Shown here: positions 7,968-9,288 of the stretch, piece after piece
How positions within the stretch are numbered: position 1 is the first letter of the stretch
Layout of the letters: each line of letters begins with the position of its first letter
The notes under the pieces: generated by a model
Seen by the model: only the letters and a program-made list of their open reading frames with translations
What the model was told of the DNA's origin: nothing
Database searches by the model: none
Made by a program: the position numbers and the translations under genes
NCBI GenBank assembly: GCA_022561255.1
Contig: JADFRO010000097.1
Coordinates: 1 to 9,288, forward strand
Length of the DNA: 9,288 nucleotides
Direction: 5' to 3'
Origin: Planctomycetota bacterium
Lineage (GTDB): Bacteria > Planctomycetota > Phycisphaerae > UBA1845

Positions 7968-8576
7968 ATGAAACCCAAAAAGAAACACACGGATGAAGAA
8001 AGAGGCGACCAGGCTGACGCGATGGATAAGCCTGCCGAGAAGGTCGAAGCCGCTCCAGCCGACGACGTCGACACCTTAAGCGCCAAGGTTGCGGCGCTGG
8101 AGGATAGCCTGCTCCGGGCGAAGGCCGATTTCCAAAACCTGCAGCGCCGAGCAGCCGTCGAGCGCAGCGAAGCCATCCGATATGCCAACGCAGACCTGAT
8201 GCAGTCACTGCTCGGCGTGATCGACGATCTCGAGCGGTCGATCGTAGCGGCTGAGGACTCGGAGCATTCAAGCTCGATGCTCGACGGTGTGCGATTGGTT
8301 CACGCGAATTTGTTAAAGGCACTCAGCAGCAACGGTCTTGAGGTGATCGACGCGCAGCATCAAGCGTTCGATCCCACAATTCACGAAGCATTGCTGCAAC
8401 GGCCCACGACGCAGTGCGAGCCGGGCACTGTTGTGGAGCAGGTGGCGAAGGGGTATCGTCTTCGGGATCGCATCATTCGTCCTGCGAAGGTGATCGTCGC
8501 CAAGGCCCCCGATGGGGCGGAAGAAACAGCGGAGGCGGAGTCAACCACCCCTCGCGATCACGAGCAGGTCGAGTAA
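7968..8576 (+). CDS. grpE: GrpE nucleotide exchange factor
   Basis: Releases ADP from DnaK, completing the DnaK-DnaJ cycle. The product has 202 residues, within the usual range. The charged, probably disordered N-terminus (1-33) is followed by a long helix with coiled-coil character ('TLSAKVAALEDSLLRAKADF', 36-55, then 'QNLQRRAAVERSEAIRYA'). The family signature is clear: 'FDPTIHEALLQ' (134-144) and 'GYRLRDRIIRPAKVIVAK' (162-179) in the beta-wing domain. A short acidic tail ends the protein. It lies 26 bases after dnaJ and 12 bases before the FmdB-family gene, so co-transcription with both is likely. There is no obvious Shine-Dalgarno sequence before its ATG. Confidence 0.95.
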   Translation: MKPKKKHTDEERGDQADAMDKPAEKVEAAPADDVDTLSAKVAALEDSLLRAKADFQNLQRRAAVERSEAIRYANADLMQSLLGVIDDLERSIVAAEDSEHSSSMLDGVRLVHANLLKALSSNGLEVIDAQHQAFDPTIHEALLQRPTTQCEPGTVVEQVAKGYRLRDRIIRPAKVIVAKAPDGAEETAEAESTTPRDHEQVE

Positions 8577-8588
8577 GGATTCGTACGC

Positions 8589-8927
8589 ATGCCGACCTAC
8601 GAATACGAATGCGACAAATGCGGCAAAGTGGTTGAACTTTTTCAGCCCATCACCCAAGCCGTACGCAAAAAACTCAGGAAGAGCGATCCCAAGCCGTGCG
8701 ACTGCAACGCGACCGTAACCCGCCTGATTGGTACGGGCGCGGGCGTGATCTTCAAGGGGTCCGGCTTCTACCACACCGACTACCGCAGCGAGAGCTATAA
8801 GAAGGCCGCCAAGGCCGATTCCGACGCGGCCGCAAAAAAGTCCGACGGCTCAGACAAGAAGTCGGAGACCAAGAAGGCTGACTCATCGACGAAGGAGACG
8901 AAGAGCAAGGCCGGTAAAGAGGATTGA
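8589..8927 (+). CDS. FmdB family zinc-ribbon protein
   Basis: Small putative regulatory or accessory protein of the FmdB/CxxC_CxxC_SSSS family; the family name comes from a proposed regulator of formamidase, but the role of most members is unknown. The N-terminus 'MPTYEYECDKCGK' carries the first cysteine pair (C8, C11). The second pair is C37 and C39, that is CxC where relatives usually have CxxC. The conserved 'IGTGAGVIFKGSGFYHTDYR' (47-66) follows. Residues 76-112 are a low-complexity tail rich in Lys, Asp, Ser and Thr, probably disordered. An AAGGA sequence at 8575-8579, overlapping the grpE stop, is well placed as ribosome binding site. It is in the same operon as grpE by spacing. Confidence 0.88.
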   Translation: MPTYEYECDKCGKVVELFQPITQAVRKKLRKSDPKPCDCNATVTRLIGTGAGVIFKGSGFYHTDYRSESYKKAAKADSDAAAKKSDGSDKKSETKKADSSTKETKSKAGKED

Positions 8928-8959
8928 CGCCCGCCGGGCTCTTAGATCGAGTATGTATT

Positions 8960-9151
8960 GTGCCCACGTTTGACTGCCCCACCTGCCGCAAGAGCTTTAC
9001 CGTAGAGCACGTTGAGGACGCGCCGCTACGACCGTTTTGCTCGCATCGCTGCAAGATGGTCGATCTAGGCCGCTGGCTTGACGGCACCTACACGATTCGC
9101 GGAGACGAGCCCGCCGCAGAGATGGACGACCCCGACCGCGATTCCGCGTAA
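8960..9151 (+). CDS. yacG: YacG family zinc-binding protein (DNA gyrase inhibitor YacG)
   Basis: A 63-residue protein with the four-cysteine zinc site of YacG: C6-P-T-C9 and C27-S-H-R-C31, followed by the characteristic 'KMVDLGRWLDGTYTI' (32-46). The acidic C-terminus is typical. E. coli YacG binds GyrB and inhibits DNA gyrase; that the same holds here is inferred from homology. The start is uncertain. GTG at 8960 gives the usual family length and begins 'MPTFDCPTC'. A TTG at 8924 overlapping the FmdB-family stop would add 12 residues not expected in the family and has no spaced ribosome binding site. Last gene of the plus-strand cluster. Confidence 0.88.
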   Translation: MPTFDCPTCRKSFTVEHVEDAPLRPFCSHRCKMVDLGRWLDGTYTIRGDEPAAEMDDPDRDSA

Positions 9152-9170
9152 CTACCCTGCCGCTCAATCC

Positions 9171-9187
9171 TAGAGCATTTAACAGTC
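9171..9187. mobile_element. Possible insertion-sequence end with TA target
   Basis: If the right-edge ORF is an IS630-type transposase, its element should end a few bases past the stop codon next to a duplicated TA. A TA is present at 9171-9172, directly before GAGCATTTAACAGTC. The other end is not in the window, so the terminal repeat cannot be confirmed. Confidence 0.3.
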
Positions 9188-9288
9188 AAGTATGGCGTAT
9201 CCGCAGCTTTTTAAGTAGGCCCTGCATTCCCTCGCGCTTACGGCTCGTAGCGCGTCGCCAACGGCTTGGATCAATCCCTCCACCGTTC
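9179..9288 (-). CDS. C-terminal end of a probable IS630-family transposase (5' part outside window)
   Basis: An open frame on the reverse strand enters from the right edge and ends at TAA (9179-9181), giving 35 residues. It reads 'TVEGLIQAVGDALRAVSARE' followed by 'CRAYLKSCGYAILDC'. The pattern of a hydrophobic helix, then 'xECxxYxxxxGY' a few residues before the stop, is what I know from the C-termini of IS630-type DDE transposases. The catalytic residues are outside the window, so whether the gene is intact cannot be said. It converges on yacG, with 27 bases between the two stop codons. The assignment rests on a short segment and could be wrong. Confidence 0.55.
   Translation of the reverse strand, partial: TVEGLIQAVGDALRAVSARECRAYLKSCGYAILDC

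Noticed and set aside
9233..9254. Hairpin with arms CGCGCT-T-ACG and CGTAGCGCG and loop GCT
   Set aside because: A nine-pair stem with one bulge, but it falls inside the transposase-like reading frame and has no T-run, so coding sequence explains it well enough.

Overview
The window looks like a chromosomal piece of a GC-rich bacterium, most probably a member of the Planctomycetota. This is inferred from the chaperone cluster groEL-groES-groEL-dnaJ-grpE (without dnaK), the short Gly/Phe region of DnaJ with its 'DFSHMAVDDIFSMF' segment, and the small zinc-ribbon genes attached at the end. I have recognised families by eye; no search was run, so the lineage is a moderately confident guess.

Left part (1-2614, minus strand). 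Four genes read right to left: a small membrane protein of the DUF962/Mpo1-like family (2282-2614), a GNAT N-acetyltransferase coupled to it by an ATGA stop/start overlap (1806-2285), a conserved hypothetical, probably exported, lipoprotein whose C-terminal region resembles the end of a secretin domain (815-1708), and a soluble PAS-histidine kinase that runs off the left edge after its N-box (1-804). Close spacing suggests at least partial co-transcription, but no shared function is obvious.

Middle (2615-2943). A 329-base divergent intergenic region separates the two arms. It contains no gene and no CIRCE element. It does hold a sequence close to the sigma-54 -24/-12 consensus with exact spacing (2818-2833), facing the chaperone cluster, and a 15-base palindrome about 87 bases upstream of it that could bind an activator. 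A weaker sigma-70-like promoter faces the minus-strand genes.

Right part (2944-9151, plus strand). groEL1, groES and groEL2 are followed by a strong terminator-like hairpin, then dnaJ, grpE, a FmdB-family zinc-ribbon gene and yacG. The cluster supplies two different chaperonin subunits for one co-chaperonin, plus the J-protein and nucleotide exchange factor for a DnaK encoded elsewhere. Neither GroEL has the usual Gly-Gly-Met tail, and they differ at the GroES/substrate-binding surface and the nucleotide site, which suggests specialisation. Hairpins lie in the groEL1-groES and groES-groEL2 gaps and could set relative expression.

Right edge (9179-9288, minus strand). The last 35 codons of a transposase-like ORF, resembling the C-terminus of IS630-family transposases, point towards yacG. 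The likely insertion-sequence end lies only about 20 bases past the yacG stop codon.
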